Origin: Ideonella sp. WA131b
Lineage (GTDB): Bacteria > Pseudomonadota > Gammaproteobacteria > Burkholderiales > Burkholderiaceae_C
Assembly (NCBI GenBank): GCA_023657425.1
Contig: JAGTJW010000001.1
Span: 1,736,001-1,800,000, forward strand
DNA length: 64,000 nt
Direction of reading: 5' to 3'
Made by a program: the position numbers and the translations under genes
Notes under the pieces: generated by a model
Told to the model about the DNA's origin: nothing
Databases searched by the model: none
The model's input: the letters and a program-made list of their open reading frames with translations, nothing else
In this document: positions 49,677-59,928 of the stretch, in pieces
Layout of the letters: each line of letters starts with the position of its first letter
How positions within the stretch are numbered: the first letter of the stretch is position 1

Positions 49677-50580
49677 GCCCGATTCCCGCATCCGGTGGTG
49701 GAAGCTGCTGATCATAGGCAGCGTGCTGCTCGTGGCCGCGGGCTGCAGCGCGCTGCGTGTGGCGTATTCCAACGGGCCGACGCTGGCCTGGTGGCAGCTG
49801 GACGGCTGGGTCGATGCCGACCGCAGCCAGGCTCCGGCGGTGCGGGCCGCCATCGACCGCTGGTTCGCCTGGCACCGCAGCACCCAGCTGGCGCCCACGG
49901 CGGCCTTGTTGGCCGAGGCGCGCGCGCAGGTGATGCAGCCGGTCACGCCCGAGGCGCTGTGCCGCTTCAACGAGCGCGTGCAGACGCTGACGCAGCCGGC
50001 CATCGGACGCGCCCTCGAAGAAGCGGCCGATTTGCTGCCGCTGCTCACCGAGGCCAACTTCAAGGCCATGGAGACCAAGGCCGCCGACGAGCGGGCGGAC
50101 GACCGCGAGCGCTTCCTGCAGTCCGACCCCGCCGAGCGCCGCGCCGAGGCGTTGGAGCGCGCGCGCAAGCGTTTCGAGCGCCTTTACGGCCGGCTCGGCG
50201 AGCCCCAGCTGGCCGTGCTGCGCGACGGCCTGGCCGAGCTGCCGCTGGACCCGGAGCGCTGGCTCGCCGACCGCGAGCGGCGCCAGCGCGAGATGCTGGC
50301 CCTGCTGCGCCGGCTGCAGGCCGAGCGCGCGCCGCGCGAGCAGCGGATCGCGGCGCTGCGGGCCATCGCCGCAGAGGGTCTGCAGCCGGCCGATCCCGAG
50401 CGTCTGGCGCGCCAGCGCAAGCTCGTGGAGGCCAACTGCGCCCTGGCGGCCCGGCTGCACAACAGCACCACCACCGCCCAGCGCGAGCGCGCACGCGCCA
50501 ACTTCCTGGCCTGGGAGACCGACCTGCGCGCCGTGATGGCGCCGCCCGTCGGCAGCGCTACGGCGGCGACTTCGACTTGA
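49675..50580 (+). CDS. DUF6279-type lipoprotein
   Basis: A 301-residue lipoprotein, not further characterised. Lipobox VAAGC gives Cys at about residue 24, then [23 protein letters not shown], the conserved front of DUF6279 proteins. The rest is helical with Arg/Glu-rich segments and RERFLQSDP. It may be an envelope-associated coiled-coil-like protein. The ATG overlaps the divergent glmU start by 2 nt; no alternative in-frame start keeps the signal peptide. Its 3' end overlaps the photolyase gene by 23 nt. Confidence 0.75.
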   Translation: MPDSRIRWWKLLIIGSVLLVAAGCSALRVAYSNGPTLAWWQLDGWVDADRSQAPAVRAAIDRWFAWHRSTQLAPTAALLAEARAQVMQPVTPEALCRFNERVQTLTQPAIGRALEEAADLLPLLTEANFKAMETKAADERADDRERFLQSDPAERRAEALERARKRFERLYGRLGEPQLAVLRDGLAELPLDPERWLADRERRQREMLALLRRLQAERAPREQRIAALRAIAAEGLQPADPERLARQRKLVEANCALAARLHNSTTTAQRERARANFLAWETDLRAVMAPPVGSATAATST

Positions 50581-52069
50581 CGACGGCGTAGCGCGCGAGC
50601 GTCTTCTCGCGCGCCTGGGCGTGGTCGACCACGGGCTGCGGGTAGTTGCGGCCGAGCTGCAGGCCCGCGGCGGCCAGGTCCACCGGCCGCGCCACCCAGG
50701 GCGCGTGGATGGCGGCGTCGGGCAGGGCGGCCAGCTCGGGCACATAGCGGCGGATGAAGCGGCCCTGCGGATCGAACTTCTCGCTCTGGCTCACCGGGTT
50801 GAAGATGCGGAAGTAGGGCTGCGCGTCGCAGCCCGAGCTCGCCGCCCACTGCCAGCCGCCGTTGTTGGCGGCGAGGTCGAAGTCGTTGAGGTGCCGCGCG
50901 AAGTGGCGCTCGCCCCAGCGCCAATCGAGCCCCAGGTCCTTGCTGAGGAAGCTCGCCGTCACCATGCGCAGGCGGTTGTGCATGTAGCCGGTCTGGGCCA
51001 GCTGCCGCATGGCGGCGTCGACCAGCGGGTAGCCCGTGCGGCCCTCGCACCAGGCGGTAAACAATCCCTCGGCGGCCTTGCCGTGCTCCCAGCGGATGCG
51101 GTCGTACTCGGGCTTGAAGGCGTGTGCCGCCACGCGCGGGTGGTGGTGCAGGATCTGGTGGTAGAAGTCGCGCCAGATCAGCTCCGACAGCCAGACCTCG
51201 GCGCCGCGGCTGCCGGCCTGCCGGCGCTCGAGGGCCTGCCGCGCAAGCTGGCGCACACTCACGGTGCCGAAGCGCAGGTGCATGCTCAGGTAGCTGGGGC
51301 CCTTGACGGCCGGGAAGTCGCGAGTCTCGTGATAGTGGTCGATGCGATCGAGGAAGTCCGCCAGCAGCGCCTGCGCGCCGGCCGGCCCACTGGGCAGCTT
51401 CAGCGCGTGCAGGTTGGTGGCGGCAAAGCCGATGTCGGCCAGTGTTGGCACGCCCGTCTCGGGCGCAGGCCGCGGCGCCAGCGCGGCAGCGTGCGGCGCC
51501 ACCGCATGGGCCTTCAGCGGCAAGGGCTCGATTTTCTTCAGCCAGGCGTTCTTGTAGGGCGTGAACACGCTGAAGGCGCCGCCAGCGAGCGTGAGCACTT
51601 CGCTGCGCTCGAACACCACGTGGTCCTTGCTGGTGTGCAGAGCCACCCCGGCACCGGCCAGCCGGCCGCGCAGCAGCGCGTCGCGTGCCAGCGCCGCGGG
51701 CTCGTCGTCGTGGTTGGCGAACACGGCCTGCACCTGCAGCGTCGCGGCCAGCGCCGGGATCTCGTCCTTCGGCCAGCCGTGGCGGACGATCAGCCCGGCG
51801 CCTTCGATGCCGTGCGAGGCCGCCAGCGCGCGCAATTCGGCGTCGACGCCGACCAGGCTGTCGCGGATGAACTCGACGCGGCGGTCTGCCCGGGGTAGCG
51901 CGTCCAGGATGTCGCGGTCGAAGACGAACGCGCACCACACCTGCCGGGCCTGCGTGAGTGCGTGGTGGAGCGCGGCATGGTCGTCGGCGCGCAGGTCGCG
52001 GCGCAGCCACACCAGCGCGCGGGCCAGGGGCTTTTCGGCGGAGTGGGCGGGGGCTCGGGCCGGCTTCAT
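50558..52069 (-). CDS. phrB: Deoxyribodipyrimidine photo-lyase
   Basis: Uses light to reverse cyclobutane pyrimidine dimers. The 503-residue product has the N-terminal alpha/beta antenna domain ([29 protein letters not shown]) and the FAD domain with [80 protein letters not shown]. The Trp-rich regions and NNGGWQW are CPD class I photolyase marks. I chose the ATG at 52069, closest to the conserved start. Confidence 0.94.
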   Translation of the reverse strand: MKPARAPAHSAEKPLARALVWLRRDLRADDHAALHHALTQARQVWCAFVFDRDILDALPRADRRVEFIRDSLVGVDAELRALAASHGIEGAGLIVRHGWPKDEIPALAATLQVQAVFANHDDEPAALARDALLRGRLAGAGVALHTSKDHVVFERSEVLTLAGGAFSVFTPYKNAWLKKIEPLPLKAHAVAPHAAALAPRPAPETGVPTLADIGFAATNLHALKLPSGPAGAQALLADFLDRIDHYHETRDFPAVKGPSYLSMHLRFGTVSVRQLARQALERRQAGSRGAEVWLSELIWRDFYHQILHHHPRVAAHAFKPEYDRIRWEHGKAAEGLFTAWCEGRTGYPLVDAAMRQLAQTGYMHNRLRMVTASFLSKDLGLDWRWGERHFARHLNDFDLAANNGGWQWAASSGCDAQPYFRIFNPVSQSEKFDPQGRFIRRYVPELAALPDAAIHAPWVARPVDLAAAGLQLGRNYPQPVVDHAQAREKTLARYAVVKSKSPP

Positions 52070-52097
52070 CGCAGGGCCGCAAGTGTGCCGCACGACC

Positions 52098-52103
52098 TAG
52101 AAT
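52098..52103 (+). promoter_or_regulatory. -10 box of yqgE
   Basis: TAGAAT ends 7 nt before the yqgE ATG with no ribosome-binding site, predicting a leaderless transcript. Confidence 0.4.
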
Positions 52104-52110
52104 CCACCTC

Positions 52111-52719
52111 ATGGCCGACCCCGTCAAGCCCGATTCAGCGCCTTGCGCGGCGCGCATTGACCTGACGAACCACTTCCTGGTCGCCATGCCGGGCATGGCC
52201 GACGAAGCCTTCGAGCGCACGGTGGTCTACCTGTGCGAGCACACCGAGAAGGGCGCGCTGGGCCTGGTCATCAACAAGCCCATCGACATCACGCTCAAGA
52301 GCCTGTTTGAGAAGATCGAGCTCAAGCTCGACCACCGCGCCGAGCTGGCGGCCCAGCCGGTGTTCTTCGGCGGCCCGGTGCAGACGGAGCGCGGCTTCGT
52401 GCTGCACGAATCCACCGGACCCGAGTCGCCCTACAACTCCACCTTGTCGGTGCCTGGCGGCCTGGAGATGACGACCAGCAAGGACGTGCTCGAGGCCCTG
52501 GCCGGCGGCGCCGGCCCGCGGCGCGTGCTCGTGACGCTGGGCTATGCCGGCTGGAGCGCCGGGCAGCTGGAACACGAGATCGGCCGCAACGGCTGGCTCA
52601 CCGTGGGCGCCGACCCGGCGGTGATCTTCGACACGCCCGTGCCGCAGCGCTACGACAAGGCGCTGTCGCTGCTCGGCATCGATCCGCGCATGCTCTCTGC
52701 CGAGGCCGGACACGCATGA
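52111..52719 (+). CDS. yqgE: YqgE/AlgH family protein (UPF0301)
   Basis: A 202-residue protein of unknown biochemical role. The family marks are [58 protein letters not shown] and [21 protein letters not shown]. It is the first gene of the yqgE-ruvX-pyrR-pyrB-pyrC'-plsC run, and its stop overlaps ruvX by 4 nt. This yqgE-ruvX-pyr order is widely kept in proteobacteria. Confidence 0.93.
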   Translation: MADPVKPDSAPCAARIDLTNHFLVAMPGMADEAFERTVVYLCEHTEKGALGLVINKPIDITLKSLFEKIELKLDHRAELAAQPVFFGGPVQTERGFVLHESTGPESPYNSTLSVPGGLEMTTSKDVLEALAGGAGPRRVLVTLGYAGWSAGQLEHEIGRNGWLTVGADPAVIFDTPVPQRYDKALSLLGIDPRMLSAEAGHA

Positions 52720-53129
52720 CCGGTGCGGCGGCGCCGGCCACACTGCTGGCCTTCGACTACGGCACGCGCCGCACCGGCGTGGCGGTGGGCAACACGCTGC
52801 TGCGCCGGGCGCGCCCGCTGTCCACCCTGGTGGCCGAGGGCGACGCCGTGTTCGCCCAGGCAGAACCCCTGATCCGCGAGTGGCAGCCGGCCGCACTGGT
52901 GGTGGGTATACCGCTGCACCCCGACGGCGCCGCGCACGAGAACACCCACCGCGCCGAGCGTTTTGCGCGCCGGCTCGGTGGCCGTTTCGGCCTGCCGGTG
53001 CACCGCGTCGACGAGCGCTACAGCACCACCGAGGCGCTGGCCGCCGGTGCGCGCGGCCAGGCGGCCGATGCCGCCGCCGCGGCGCTCCTGCTCGACCAAT
53101 ACTTCCGGGAGCAAGATGCTGCAGCTTGA
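52716..53129 (+). CDS. ruvX: Holliday junction resolvase-like protein YqgF/RuvX
   Basis: A 137-residue RNase H-fold protein involved in 16S rRNA end processing and possibly junction resolution. It starts with [17 protein letters not shown] (catalytic Asp), and has [26 protein letters not shown] and [13 protein letters not shown] (last catalytic Asp). The ATG overlaps the yqgE stop, and its own 3' end overlaps pyrR by 14 nt. Confidence 0.94.
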   Translation: MTGAAAPATLLAFDYGTRRTGVAVGNTLLRRARPLSTLVAEGDAVFAQAEPLIREWQPAALVVGIPLHPDGAAHENTHRAERFARRLGGRFGLPVHRVDERYSTTEALAAGARGQAADAAAAALLLDQYFREQDAAA

Positions 53130-53610
53130 CGCCGAAGCCCTCTACGCCGAGCTGCTGGCCGGCTTGAAGCCCCTGCTGAAGCCCGATTCGCGCCTGGTGG
53201 GCATCTGGCGGGGCGGCGCCTGGTTGGCCGAGCGGCTGCAGCGCGACCTGGGCCTGCCCGGCAGCCCGGGCGTCATCAGCAGCACGTTGCACCGCGACGA
53301 CTACGCCGAGCGCGGCCTGGCCGCGGGCGTCGGGCGCACGGCGCTGCCCTTCGCCATCGACGCCGCGCACCTGGTGCTGGTGGACGACGTGCTCTACACC
53401 GGCCGCACCATCCGCGCCGTGATCAACGAGCTCTATGACTTCGGCCGCCCGGGCAGCGTGCAGCTGGCCGTGCTCGTGGACCGCGGCGGCCGCGAGCTGC
53501 CCATCGCGGCGGCCTTTGCCGCGGCGCGCCTGGTGCTGCCGGCCGAGCAGAAGCTGGCCCTGGCGCGCGCCGACGACGGCCGCTTCTCGTTCAGCGTGGA
53601 GGAGGCCTGA
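53116..53610 (+). CDS. pyrR: PyrR, bifunctional pyr operon regulator / UPRTase
   Basis: A PRTase-fold protein of 164 residues. The PRPP site is [22 protein letters not shown], with the family segments [19 protein letters not shown] and STLHRDDYA. In many bacteria PyrR couples UMP levels to pyr mRNA attenuation; in Proteobacteria the regulatory role is less clear, and a uracil phosphoribosyltransferase role is also known. I see no PyrR-type anti-anti-terminator in this run. It overlaps ruvX by 14 nt and pyrB by one base. Confidence 0.93.
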   Translation: MLQLDAEALYAELLAGLKPLLKPDSRLVGIWRGGAWLAERLQRDLGLPGSPGVISSTLHRDDYAERGLAAGVGRTALPFAIDAAHLVLVDDVLYTGRTIRAVINELYDFGRPGSVQLAVLVDRGGRELPIAAAFAAARLVLPAEQKLALARADDGRFSFSVEEA

Positions 53611-54572
53611 TGCGCAGCAAGCGCAACCCGCAGCTCAACGCCCACGGCGAGCTGATCCACCTGCTCAGCATCGAGGGCCTGCCACGCGCGGTGCTGACGC
53701 AGATCCTCGACACCGCCGGGACCTTCCTGAGCGTCAACGACCGCGAGGTGAAGAAGGTGCCGCTCTTGCGCGGCAAGAGCGTGTTCAACCTGTTCTTCGA
53801 GAACAGCACGCGCACCCGCACGACCTTCGAGATCGCCGCCAAGCGCCTGAGTGCCGACGTCATCAACCTCGACATCGCGCGCAGCAGCACGGCCAAGGGC
53901 GAGAGCCTGCTCGACACCATCGCCAACCTCAGCGCGATGCACGCCGACATGTTCGTGGTGCGCCATGCCGAGAGCGGCGCGCCGTATCTCATCGCGCAGC
54001 ACGTGGCGCCGCACGTGCACGTGGTGAACGCCGGCGACGGGCGCCACGCGCACCCGACGCAGGGCCTGCTCGACATGTACACGATCCGCCACTGCAAGCG
54101 CGACTTCACGCAGCTCACCGTGGCCATCGTCGGCGACATCCTGCACTCGCGCGTGGCGCGCTCCGACATCCACGCGCTCACCACCCTGGGCGTGCCCGAG
54201 ATCCGCGCCGTGGGCCCGAAGACGCTGGTGCCGGGTGACCTGGCCGGCATGGGCGTGCGCGTTTGCCACAACATGGCCGAGGGCATCCGTGGCGCCGATG
54301 TGATCATCGTGCTGCGTCCGCAGAACGAGCGCATGAGCGGCGCGATGATCCCGAGCGCGGCCGAGTTCTTCAAGCAATATGGTCTGACGCAGGAGAAGCT
54401 GGCGCTGGCCAAGCCGGACTGCATCGTCATGCACCCCGGGCCCATCAACCGCGGCGTCGAGATCGACAGCGCGGTGGCCGACGGCACGCACAGCGTGATC
54501 CTCCCGCAGGTGACCTTCGGCATCGCGGTGCGCATGGCCGTCATGAGCACGATCGCGGGAAATCAAGCATGA
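53610..54572 (+). CDS. pyrB: Aspartate carbamoyltransferase catalytic chain
   Basis: Makes N-carbamoyl-aspartate in UMP synthesis. The 320-residue product has the carbamoyl-phosphate site [19 protein letters not shown] near residue 62, [30 protein letters not shown] and [15 protein letters not shown]. The ATG overlaps the pyrR stop by one base (TGATG). It is followed by the inactive pyrC' partner, which in pseudomonads stabilises the PyrB assembly. Confidence 0.97.
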   Translation: MRSKRNPQLNAHGELIHLLSIEGLPRAVLTQILDTAGTFLSVNDREVKKVPLLRGKSVFNLFFENSTRTRTTFEIAAKRLSADVINLDIARSSTAKGESLLDTIANLSAMHADMFVVRHAESGAPYLIAQHVAPHVHVVNAGDGRHAHPTQGLLDMYTIRHCKRDFTQLTVAIVGDILHSRVARSDIHALTTLGVPEIRAVGPKTLVPGDLAGMGVRVCHNMAEGIRGADVIIVLRPQNERMSGAMIPSAAEFFKQYGLTQEKLALAKPDCIVMHPGPINRGVEIDSAVADGTHSVILPQVTFGIAVRMAVMSTIAGNQA

Positions 54573-54612
54573 GCCCCCACGCTCACATTCGTTCGCGGCC
54601 TCCCGAGGGGGC
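54572..54612 (+). repeat. GC-rich interspersed repeat, copy A, after pyrB
   Basis: The element starts at the last base of the pyrB stop: AGCCCCCACGCTCACATTCGTTCGCGG...CCGAGGGGGC. Its ends match those of the copy at 48253. It lies in the 76-nt gap to pyrC'. Palindromic ends can form a hairpin on the mRNA. Confidence 0.65.
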
Positions 54613-54648
54613 GCGGCCCTCCTCAAGGCGGCCCATCGGAGGGCCGGC

Positions 54649-55959
54649 ATGAAGATCCTCATCCGCAACGGCCGCGTCATCGACCCCGCCAGCGGCCGCG
54701 ACGAGACGGCCGATGTCGCCATCGCGTCGGGCCGCATCGTCGGCATCGGCACGCCCACCGAGTTCGCGGCCGACCGCGTGATCGACGCCACCGCCCTGGT
54801 GGTGGCCCCCGGCCTCGTGGACCTGGCCGCGCGGCTGCGCGAGCCCGGGCAGGAGCACGAAGGCATGCTCGAGAGCGAGCTGGCCGCGGCCGCTGCCGGC
54901 GGCGTCACGAGTCTCGTGTGCCCGCCCGACACCGACCCTGTGCTCGACGAGCCGGGGCTGGTGGAGATGCTCAAGTTCCGCGCCCGCAAGCTCAGCCGCT
55001 GTCGGTTGTTTCCGCTCGGCGCGCTGACGCGCGAGTTGAAGGGCGCCACGCTCACCGAGATGGCCGAGCTCACCGAGGCCGGCTGCGTGGGCTTCTCGCA
55101 GGCCGATCTGCCGCTGCCCGACAGCCTGGTGCTCATGCGCGCGCTGCAGTACGCCGCCACCTACGGCTATGCCGTTTGGCTGCACCCGCAGGACGCCGCG
55201 CTGGGTCGGGGCGTCGCGGCTTCGGGGGCGGTGGCCACCAGGCTGGGCCTGTCGGGTGTGCCCGTGGTGGCCGAGACGATCGCGCTGCATACCCTCATCG
55301 AACTCGTGCGGGCCACCCGGGCGCGGGTGCACCTGTGCCGGCTGTCCAGCGCGGCCGGCGTGGCCCTGGTTCGCGCGGCCAAGGCGGAGGGCCTGCCGAT
55401 CACGGCCGACGTCAGCATCAACTCGCTGCACCTCACCGACGTCGACATCGGCTTCTTCAATCCCGACATGCGCCTCGTGCCGCCGCTGCGCCAGGGCGCC
55501 GACCGCGACGCGTTGCGCGCCGGGCTGGCCGACGGCACCATCGACGCGCTCGTCTCCGACCACAACCCCGTGGCCGAGGACGCGAAGAACCTCCCCTTCG
55601 GCGAAGCCGAGCCGGGCGCCACGGGCCTGGAGTTGCTGCTCAGCCTGGCGTTGCGATGGGGCCGCGACAGCGGGCTGCCCCTGCACACCGCGCTGGCCCG
55701 CGTGACCTGCGATCCCGTGCGCGTGCTCGGTGACGCGGTGGGATCCCTCGCCAGCAGCGCCGGCCGCCTGGTCGAAGGCGGCGTGGCGGATCTCTGCCTG
55801 TTCGACCCCGCCGACGACTGGGCCCTGACGCCGGGCATGCTGGTCAGCCAGGGCCAGCACACGCCTTTTGCCTTTGGCCACACCGGCATGGCGCTGCCCG
55901 GGCGGGTGCGCTGCACCCTGGTGGCGGGCACGCTGGCCTTCGAGAGCGGCAGGCGCTGA
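54649..55959 (+). CDS. pyrX: Dihydroorotase-like protein PyrC' (inactive type)
   Basis: A 436-residue amidohydrolase fold. The metal-binding HxH of the GLxDxHVHLREPG motif is replaced by A60-A-R62 in GLVDLAARLREPG, and the next His positions read NSLH and CRLSS, so the metal site is absent; Asp in VSDHNPV is kept. In Pseudomonas such a PyrC' is catalytically dead but needed to assemble active PyrB. The gene directly follows pyrB here, the expected partner. A functional dihydroorotase should exist elsewhere in the genome. Its stop overlaps plsC by one base. Confidence 0.9.
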   Translation: MKILIRNGRVIDPASGRDETADVAIASGRIVGIGTPTEFAADRVIDATALVVAPGLVDLAARLREPGQEHEGMLESELAAAAAGGVTSLVCPPDTDPVLDEPGLVEMLKFRARKLSRCRLFPLGALTRELKGATLTEMAELTEAGCVGFSQADLPLPDSLVLMRALQYAATYGYAVWLHPQDAALGRGVAASGAVATRLGLSGVPVVAETIALHTLIELVRATRARVHLCRLSSAAGVALVRAAKAEGLPITADVSINSLHLTDVDIGFFNPDMRLVPPLRQGADRDALRAGLADGTIDALVSDHNPVAEDAKNLPFGEAEPGATGLELLLSLALRWGRDSGLPLHTALARVTCDPVRVLGDAVGSLASSAGRLVEGGVADLCLFDPADDWALTPGMLVSQGQHTPFAFGHTGMALPGRVRCTLVAGTLAFESGRR

Positions 55960-56693
55960 TGCGGTCGCTGATCGCGCTGCTGCGCCTGCTGCGCTGCTGC
56001 CTGCATCTGCTGCACGGCATGGCGGTGATGACGCGCTTTCCAGCGCTCGACGCGGCCGGGCGCCATGCGCGCATCGGCTGGTGGTCGGCGGCGCTGGTGC
56101 GCCATCTCGGCCTGGCGTTGCACGTCAGCGGCACGGCACCGCGGTCCGGGGCCACGCTGGTCGTGGCCAATCACGTGTCCTTTCTCGACATCGCCGCCAT
56201 CCACGCGGCCATCCCGCACGCGCGCTTCGTCTCCAAGGCCGACGTGCAGGCCTGGCCCTTGCTGGGCTGGCTCATCAGAAACGCCGGCACCTTGTTCATC
56301 GAGCGCGAGCGCAAGCGCGACGCGTTGCGCGTGGTGCACGCGATGGCCGAGTCGCTGCAGCGCGGCGAGACGGTGGCCGTGTTTCCCGAAGGCACCACGG
56401 GGCCGGGCGACGTGCCGCTGCCCTTTCATGCCAACCTGCTGCAGGCGGCCATCGCCACCGGCACGCCGGTGCAGCCGGTGGTGTTGCGCTACGCCGTGCC
56501 AGGCGAGCGCTGCGCCACTGCCGCGCAGTTCCTCGGCGAGACCACGCTGCTGCAGGCGGTGTGGCGCATGGCCTCGGCGCGCGCACTGGCCGTGCACGTC
56601 GACATCCTGCCGCCGGTGGCCAGCGCCCACGCCGACCGTCGAGCGCTGGCCGAACACCTGCGCCAGCAGGTGGCCGCGCGCCTGGGCGCTTGA
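55959..56693 (+). CDS. plsC: 1-acyl-sn-glycerol-3-phosphate acyltransferase
   Basis: An inner-membrane acyltransferase that makes phosphatidate. The 244-residue product has an N-terminal membrane helix, the catalytic NHVSFLD (HX4D) near residue 70, FVSKADVQAWPLLGW, FIERERKRDA and FPEGTTGPG. It overlaps pyrC' by one base (TGATG), forming the last gene of that operon. Confidence 0.93.
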   Translation: MRSLIALLRLLRCCLHLLHGMAVMTRFPALDAAGRHARIGWWSAALVRHLGLALHVSGTAPRSGATLVVANHVSFLDIAAIHAAIPHARFVSKADVQAWPLLGWLIRNAGTLFIERERKRDALRVVHAMAESLQRGETVAVFPEGTTGPGDVPLPFHANLLQAAIATGTPVQPVVLRYAVPGERCATAAQFLGETTLLQAVWRMASARALAVHVDILPPVASAHADRRALAEHLRQQVAARLGA

Positions 56694-56739
56694 GGTCGCC
56701 CCCGGCGGCGGTCAAGGTGCCCGGCGAAGCCGGTTGACC

Positions 56740-57495
56740 TCAAGCCCGGCCCTGAGCCGCCACGGCCGCAGCGGCCCGAGCGGCTGCCTCGGCGTCGCCC
56801 AGGTAGTGGCGGCGGATGGGCTTGAGCGCGGCGTCCAGCTCGTAGACCAGCGGGATGCCGTTGGGGATGTTGACGCCCACGATCTCGGCGTCGCCGATGC
56901 CGTCGAGCATCTTCACCATCGCGCGGATGCTGTTGCCGTGGGCCGCGATCAGCACGCGTTGACCGCTGCCGATGGCCGGGACCAGCACTTCATCCCAGAA
57001 CGGCCGCACACGGGCGACTGTGTCCTTCAGGCACTCGGTCAGCGGCACCTGCTCCGGCGCCAGCCTGGCGTAGCGCGGGTCGTTGCGCTCGCAGCGGGGA
57101 TCCGACGGCTCCAGCGCCGGTGGCGGCACGTCGTAGCTGCGGCGCCAGATCAGCACCTGCTCGTCGCCGAACGTCTTCGCCATGTCGGCCTTGTTCAGGC
57201 CCTGCAGCGCGCCATAGTGGCGCTCGTTGAGCCGCCAGTCATGGCGCACCGGAAGCCAGGTGCGTTCCATCGTGTCGAGTGCGTGCCACAGCGTCCACAC
57301 GGCGCGCTTGAGCACCGAGGTGTAGGCGACATCGAAAGCCCAGCCGCCTTCGCGCAGCAGACGACCGGCCTCGCGCGCCTGGGCCACGCCGGTATCGGTG
57401 AGCGGCACGTCGGTCCAGCCGGTGAAGCGGTTCTCGAGGTTCCAGGTGGATTCCCCGTGGCGGATCAGGACGAGCTGGTGGACCGGTTTTGGCAT
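56740..57495 (-). CDS. gpmA: 2,3-bisphosphoglycerate-dependent phosphoglycerate mutase
   Basis: Interconverts 3- and 2-phosphoglycerate in glycolysis. The 251-residue product has [20 protein letters not shown] (catalytic His), [44 protein letters not shown] and [15 protein letters not shown]. The ATG at 57495 is chosen because a TAGAAT box (57508-57503) ends 7 nt upstream. Confidence 0.96.
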   Translation of the reverse strand: MPKPVHQLVLIRHGESTWNLENRFTGWTDVPLTDTGVAQAREAGRLLREGGWAFDVAYTSVLKRAVWTLWHALDTMERTWLPVRHDWRLNERHYGALQGLNKADMAKTFGDEQVLIWRRSYDVPPPALEPSDPRCERNDPRYARLAPEQVPLTECLKDTVARVRPFWDEVLVPAIGSGQRVLIAAHGNSIRAMVKMLDGIGDAEIVGVNIPNGIPLVYELDAALKPIRRHYLGDAEAAARAAAAVAAQGRA

Positions 57496-57502
57496 CGCCG
57501 GG

Positions 57503-57508
57503 ATTCTA
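57503..57508 (-). promoter_or_regulatory. -10 box of gpmA
   Basis: TAGAAT on the minus strand, 7 nt before the gpmA ATG, without a Shine-Dalgarno sequence. Confidence 0.4.
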
Positions 57509-57554
57509 TGATCCGGGGTTTGCACTTCCGGCCGCTTCCGCTGCCGACGCCACC

Positions 57555-57974
57555 GTGAGCTTCATCGCCGAAAACTGGATCCTGATCCTCGTCGCCTTCG
57601 TCTCCGGCGCCCTGCTGGTGTGGCCGATGGTCAACAAGGCCGCCGGCGGCGGCACTGCCGTCGGCACCTCGGAGGCCGTGCGCCTGATCAACCGCGAGAA
57701 GGGCGTGCTGATCGACGTCGGCGAGCCGGGTGAGTACGGCCAGGCGCACGCCAGCGGCGCGCGCAACGTGCCCTTCGGCCAACTCGAGGGCTCCAAGGAT
57801 CTGCCCACGAACAAGGCGCTGCCGGTCATTGTGCTGTGCCCCACGGGCTCGCGGGCGGGTCGTGCTGCAGGACTGTTGCGCAAGGCCGGCTACGACAAGG
57901 CGGTGTCGGTGTCTGGCGGCAACGCTGCCTGGCGCGAGGCCCAACTGCCGATGGAGAAGTCGGCCGCAGGGTGA
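57555..57974 (+). CDS. Membrane-anchored rhodanese-domain protein
   Basis: A 139-residue sulfurtransferase-like protein. The N-terminal helix [23 protein letters not shown] is a membrane anchor. The rhodanese domain has [23 protein letters not shown] and the active loop [10 protein letters not shown] with Cys. The GTG start matches the usual short VSFI.. opening of this family. It lies upstream of grxC and secB and diverges from gpmA. Confidence 0.88.
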   Translation: MSFIAENWILILVAFVSGALLVWPMVNKAAGGGTAVGTSEAVRLINREKGVLIDVGEPGEYGQAHASGARNVPFGQLEGSKDLPTNKALPVIVLCPTGSRAGRAAGLLRKAGYDKAVSVSGGNAAWREAQLPMEKSAAG

Positions 57975-58028
57975 TTGGGGTGCGGGGACAATCTTCACCC
58001 GCCCTTCATCCCCCGTCCAGGAGAGTCC

Positions 58029-58286
58029 ATGAGCAAGGTGCGCATGTACACCACCCAGGTGTGCCCGTACTGCATCCGGGCCAAGGCGCTGCTCAAGCAG
58101 CGCGGCGTCGAGCAGATCGACGAGATCCGCGTCGACCTCGACCCGGCCCAGCGCGACGCGATGATCGCGCTCACCGGCCGCCGCACCGTGCCGCAGATCT
58201 TCATCGGCGACACGCATGTCGGCGGCTGCGACGACCTGATCGCGCTCGACCAGCGCGGCAGCCTCGCGCCGATGCTCGCGCGCTGA
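58029..58286 (+). CDS. grxC: Glutaredoxin 3
   Basis: A dithiol glutaredoxin of 85 residues with CPYCIRAKALL active site (Cys near residue 12), TVPQIFIGDTHVGGCDDL, and the usual length. AGGAGAG precedes the ATG by 8 nt. The rhodanese-grxC-secB-gpsA order is widespread in beta- and gammaproteobacteria. Confidence 0.96.
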   Translation: MSKVRMYTTQVCPYCIRAKALLKQRGVEQIDEIRVDLDPAQRDAMIALTGRRTVPQIFIGDTHVGGCDDLIALDQRGSLAPMLAR

Positions 58287-58343
58287 CCAAAGCGGCACGC
58301 CCGGCCGGGCTGCGCCCGGTGCCGCGCTGCGGCGCCGCTCGTC

Positions 58344-58349
58344 GATAAT
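58344..58349 (+). promoter_or_regulatory. Candidate -10 box for secB
   Basis: GATAAT follows a structured stretch (GCGGCAC at 58292-58298 pairing with GTGCCGC at 58319-58325, around an internal GCCCGGCCGGGC) that may end grxC transcription. About 75 nt of leader would precede secB. Confidence 0.35.
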
Positions 58350-58429
58350 GCGTGCTTCCGGCCCGTTGCCGCCCTCGGCACCGGGCCTTGTTTCACGCGC
58401 ATTCCCCCACCCCAGGCGAGAGCAGGACC

Positions 58430-58900
58430 ATGGCCGACGAGACCCCCGTTTTCAACATCCAGCGCATGTACCTGAAGGACCTGTCGCTGGAGCAACCCAA
58501 CTCGCCGCAGATCCTTCTCGAGCAGGGCCAGCCGCAGGTCGACATCAACCTGCAGATGGGTGCCGACCAGGTCGCCGACGGCGTGTTCGAGATCACCGTT
58601 GCCGCCACCGTCACCGCCAACCTCAAGGACAAGACGCTGTTCCTGGTCGAGGCCAAGCAGGCCGGCATCTTCGAGATCCGCAACGTGCCGCCGGAACAGC
58701 TCCAGGGCATCGTCAGCGTCGTTTGCCCGCAGATGGTCTACCCCTACCTGCGCGCCATCGTGTCCGACGTCTGCACGCGCGCCGGCTTTCCGCCGATCCT
58801 GCTGACGGAAGTCAACTTCCAGGCCATGTTCGAGGCCCAGCAGCAGCAGGCCGCCGCGGCGGCCAACGGCGGCTCGCGCATCATCACCGGCGCGAACTAA
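58430..58900 (+). CDS. secB: Protein-export chaperone SecB
   Basis: Keeps precursor proteins unfolded and passes them to SecA. The 156-residue product has [21 protein letters not shown], the hydrophobic peptide-binding groove segments, [36 protein letters not shown] and a Gln/Ala-rich tail. The acidic residues that bind SecA are present in the usual positions. Confidence 0.97.
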   Translation: MADETPVFNIQRMYLKDLSLEQPNSPQILLEQGQPQVDINLQMGADQVADGVFEITVAATVTANLKDKTLFLVEAKQAGIFEIRNVPPEQLQGIVSVVCPQMVYPYLRAIVSDVCTRAGFPPILLTEVNFQAMFEAQQQQAAAAANGGSRIITGAN

Positions 58901-58922
58901 GGGCGTCGGCGGAGGCACGGCG

Positions 58923-59918
58923 ATGCAGATCGCGGTGCTCGGCGCTGGTGCCTGGGGCACGGCCCTGGCCGCTGCCGCGGCAGCCGCCGGCCACGACACG
59001 TGGCTGTGGGCGCGTGATGCGGCCCAGGCTGCGGCCCTGCAGGCCACGCACACCAACGCCCGCTACCTGCCCGAGGTGGCGCTGCCGCCGTCGCTGCGGG
59101 CCACGGACGACCTGCCTGCGGCGCTGGCGCACGGCCAAGGCGCCGACGGCCTGCTCGTCATCGCCACGCCCATGGCCGGCCTGCGCAGCCTGCTGCAGGC
59201 GCTGCCGGCGGACGCCCCGGCGCTGTGGCTCTGCAAGGGTTTCGAGGCTGGCACCGGCCTGCTGGGCCACGAGATCGCGCGCACGCTGCGCCCGGGGCGG
59301 CCCTGCGGCGTGCTCAGCGGGCCGAGCTTCGCGCTGGAGGTGGCGCGCGGCCTGCCCACCGCGCTGGTGGCCGCCAGCGCCGATGCCGCGCTCGCCGCGC
59401 GCGCGGTCGAGGCCTTCCACGGTGGCGCGCTGCGCGTCTACACCAGCGCCGACATCGTGGGTGTGGAGGTCGGCGGCGCGCTGAAGAACGTGCTGGCCAT
59501 CGCCACCGGCATCGTCGACGGTCTGCCGGCGGCGGGCCTGAATGCCCGTGCGGCACTGATCACGCGCGGGCTGGCCGAGATGACGCGCCTGGGCCAGGCG
59601 CTGGGCGCGCGGCCCGACACCTTCATGGGCCTGTCGGGACTGGGCGACCTGGTGCTCACCGCCACCGGCTCCTTGTCGCGCAACCGCGCGGTGGGTCTGG
59701 CGCTGGCCGCCGGACGGCGCCTGCCCCAAGCGCTGGCCGAGTTGGGCCACGTGGCCGAAGGCGTGCCCACCGCGGCGGTGGCGCTGCAGCGCGCGCAGGC
59801 CCTCGGCGTGGACATGCCGATCACGGCTGCCGTGGTGGCGGTGCTCGAAGGCCGCCTTGCCCCCGCGCAGGCCGTGGCCGCGCTGATGGCGCGCGATGCC
59901 AAGGCCGAGGCGGGTTGA
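58923..59918 (+). CDS. gpsA: Glycerol-3-phosphate dehydrogenase [NAD(P)+]
   Basis: Makes sn-glycerol-3-phosphate for phospholipid synthesis. The 331-residue product has the Rossmann start [59 protein letters not shown] and [20 protein letters not shown]. It follows secB by 22 nt, as in many proteobacteria. Confidence 0.97.
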   Translation: MQIAVLGAGAWGTALAAAAAAAGHDTWLWARDAAQAAALQATHTNARYLPEVALPPSLRATDDLPAALAHGQGADGLLVIATPMAGLRSLLQALPADAPALWLCKGFEAGTGLLGHEIARTLRPGRPCGVLSGPSFALEVARGLPTALVAASADAALAARAVEAFHGGALRVYTSADIVGVEVGGALKNVLAIATGIVDGLPAAGLNARAALITRGLAEMTRLGQALGARPDTFMGLSGLGDLVLTATGSLSRNRAVGLALAAGRRLPQALAELGHVAEGVPTAAVALQRAQALGVDMPITAAVVAVLEGRLAPAQAVAALMARDAKAEAG

Positions 59919-59928
59919 TCCGGCCTCT

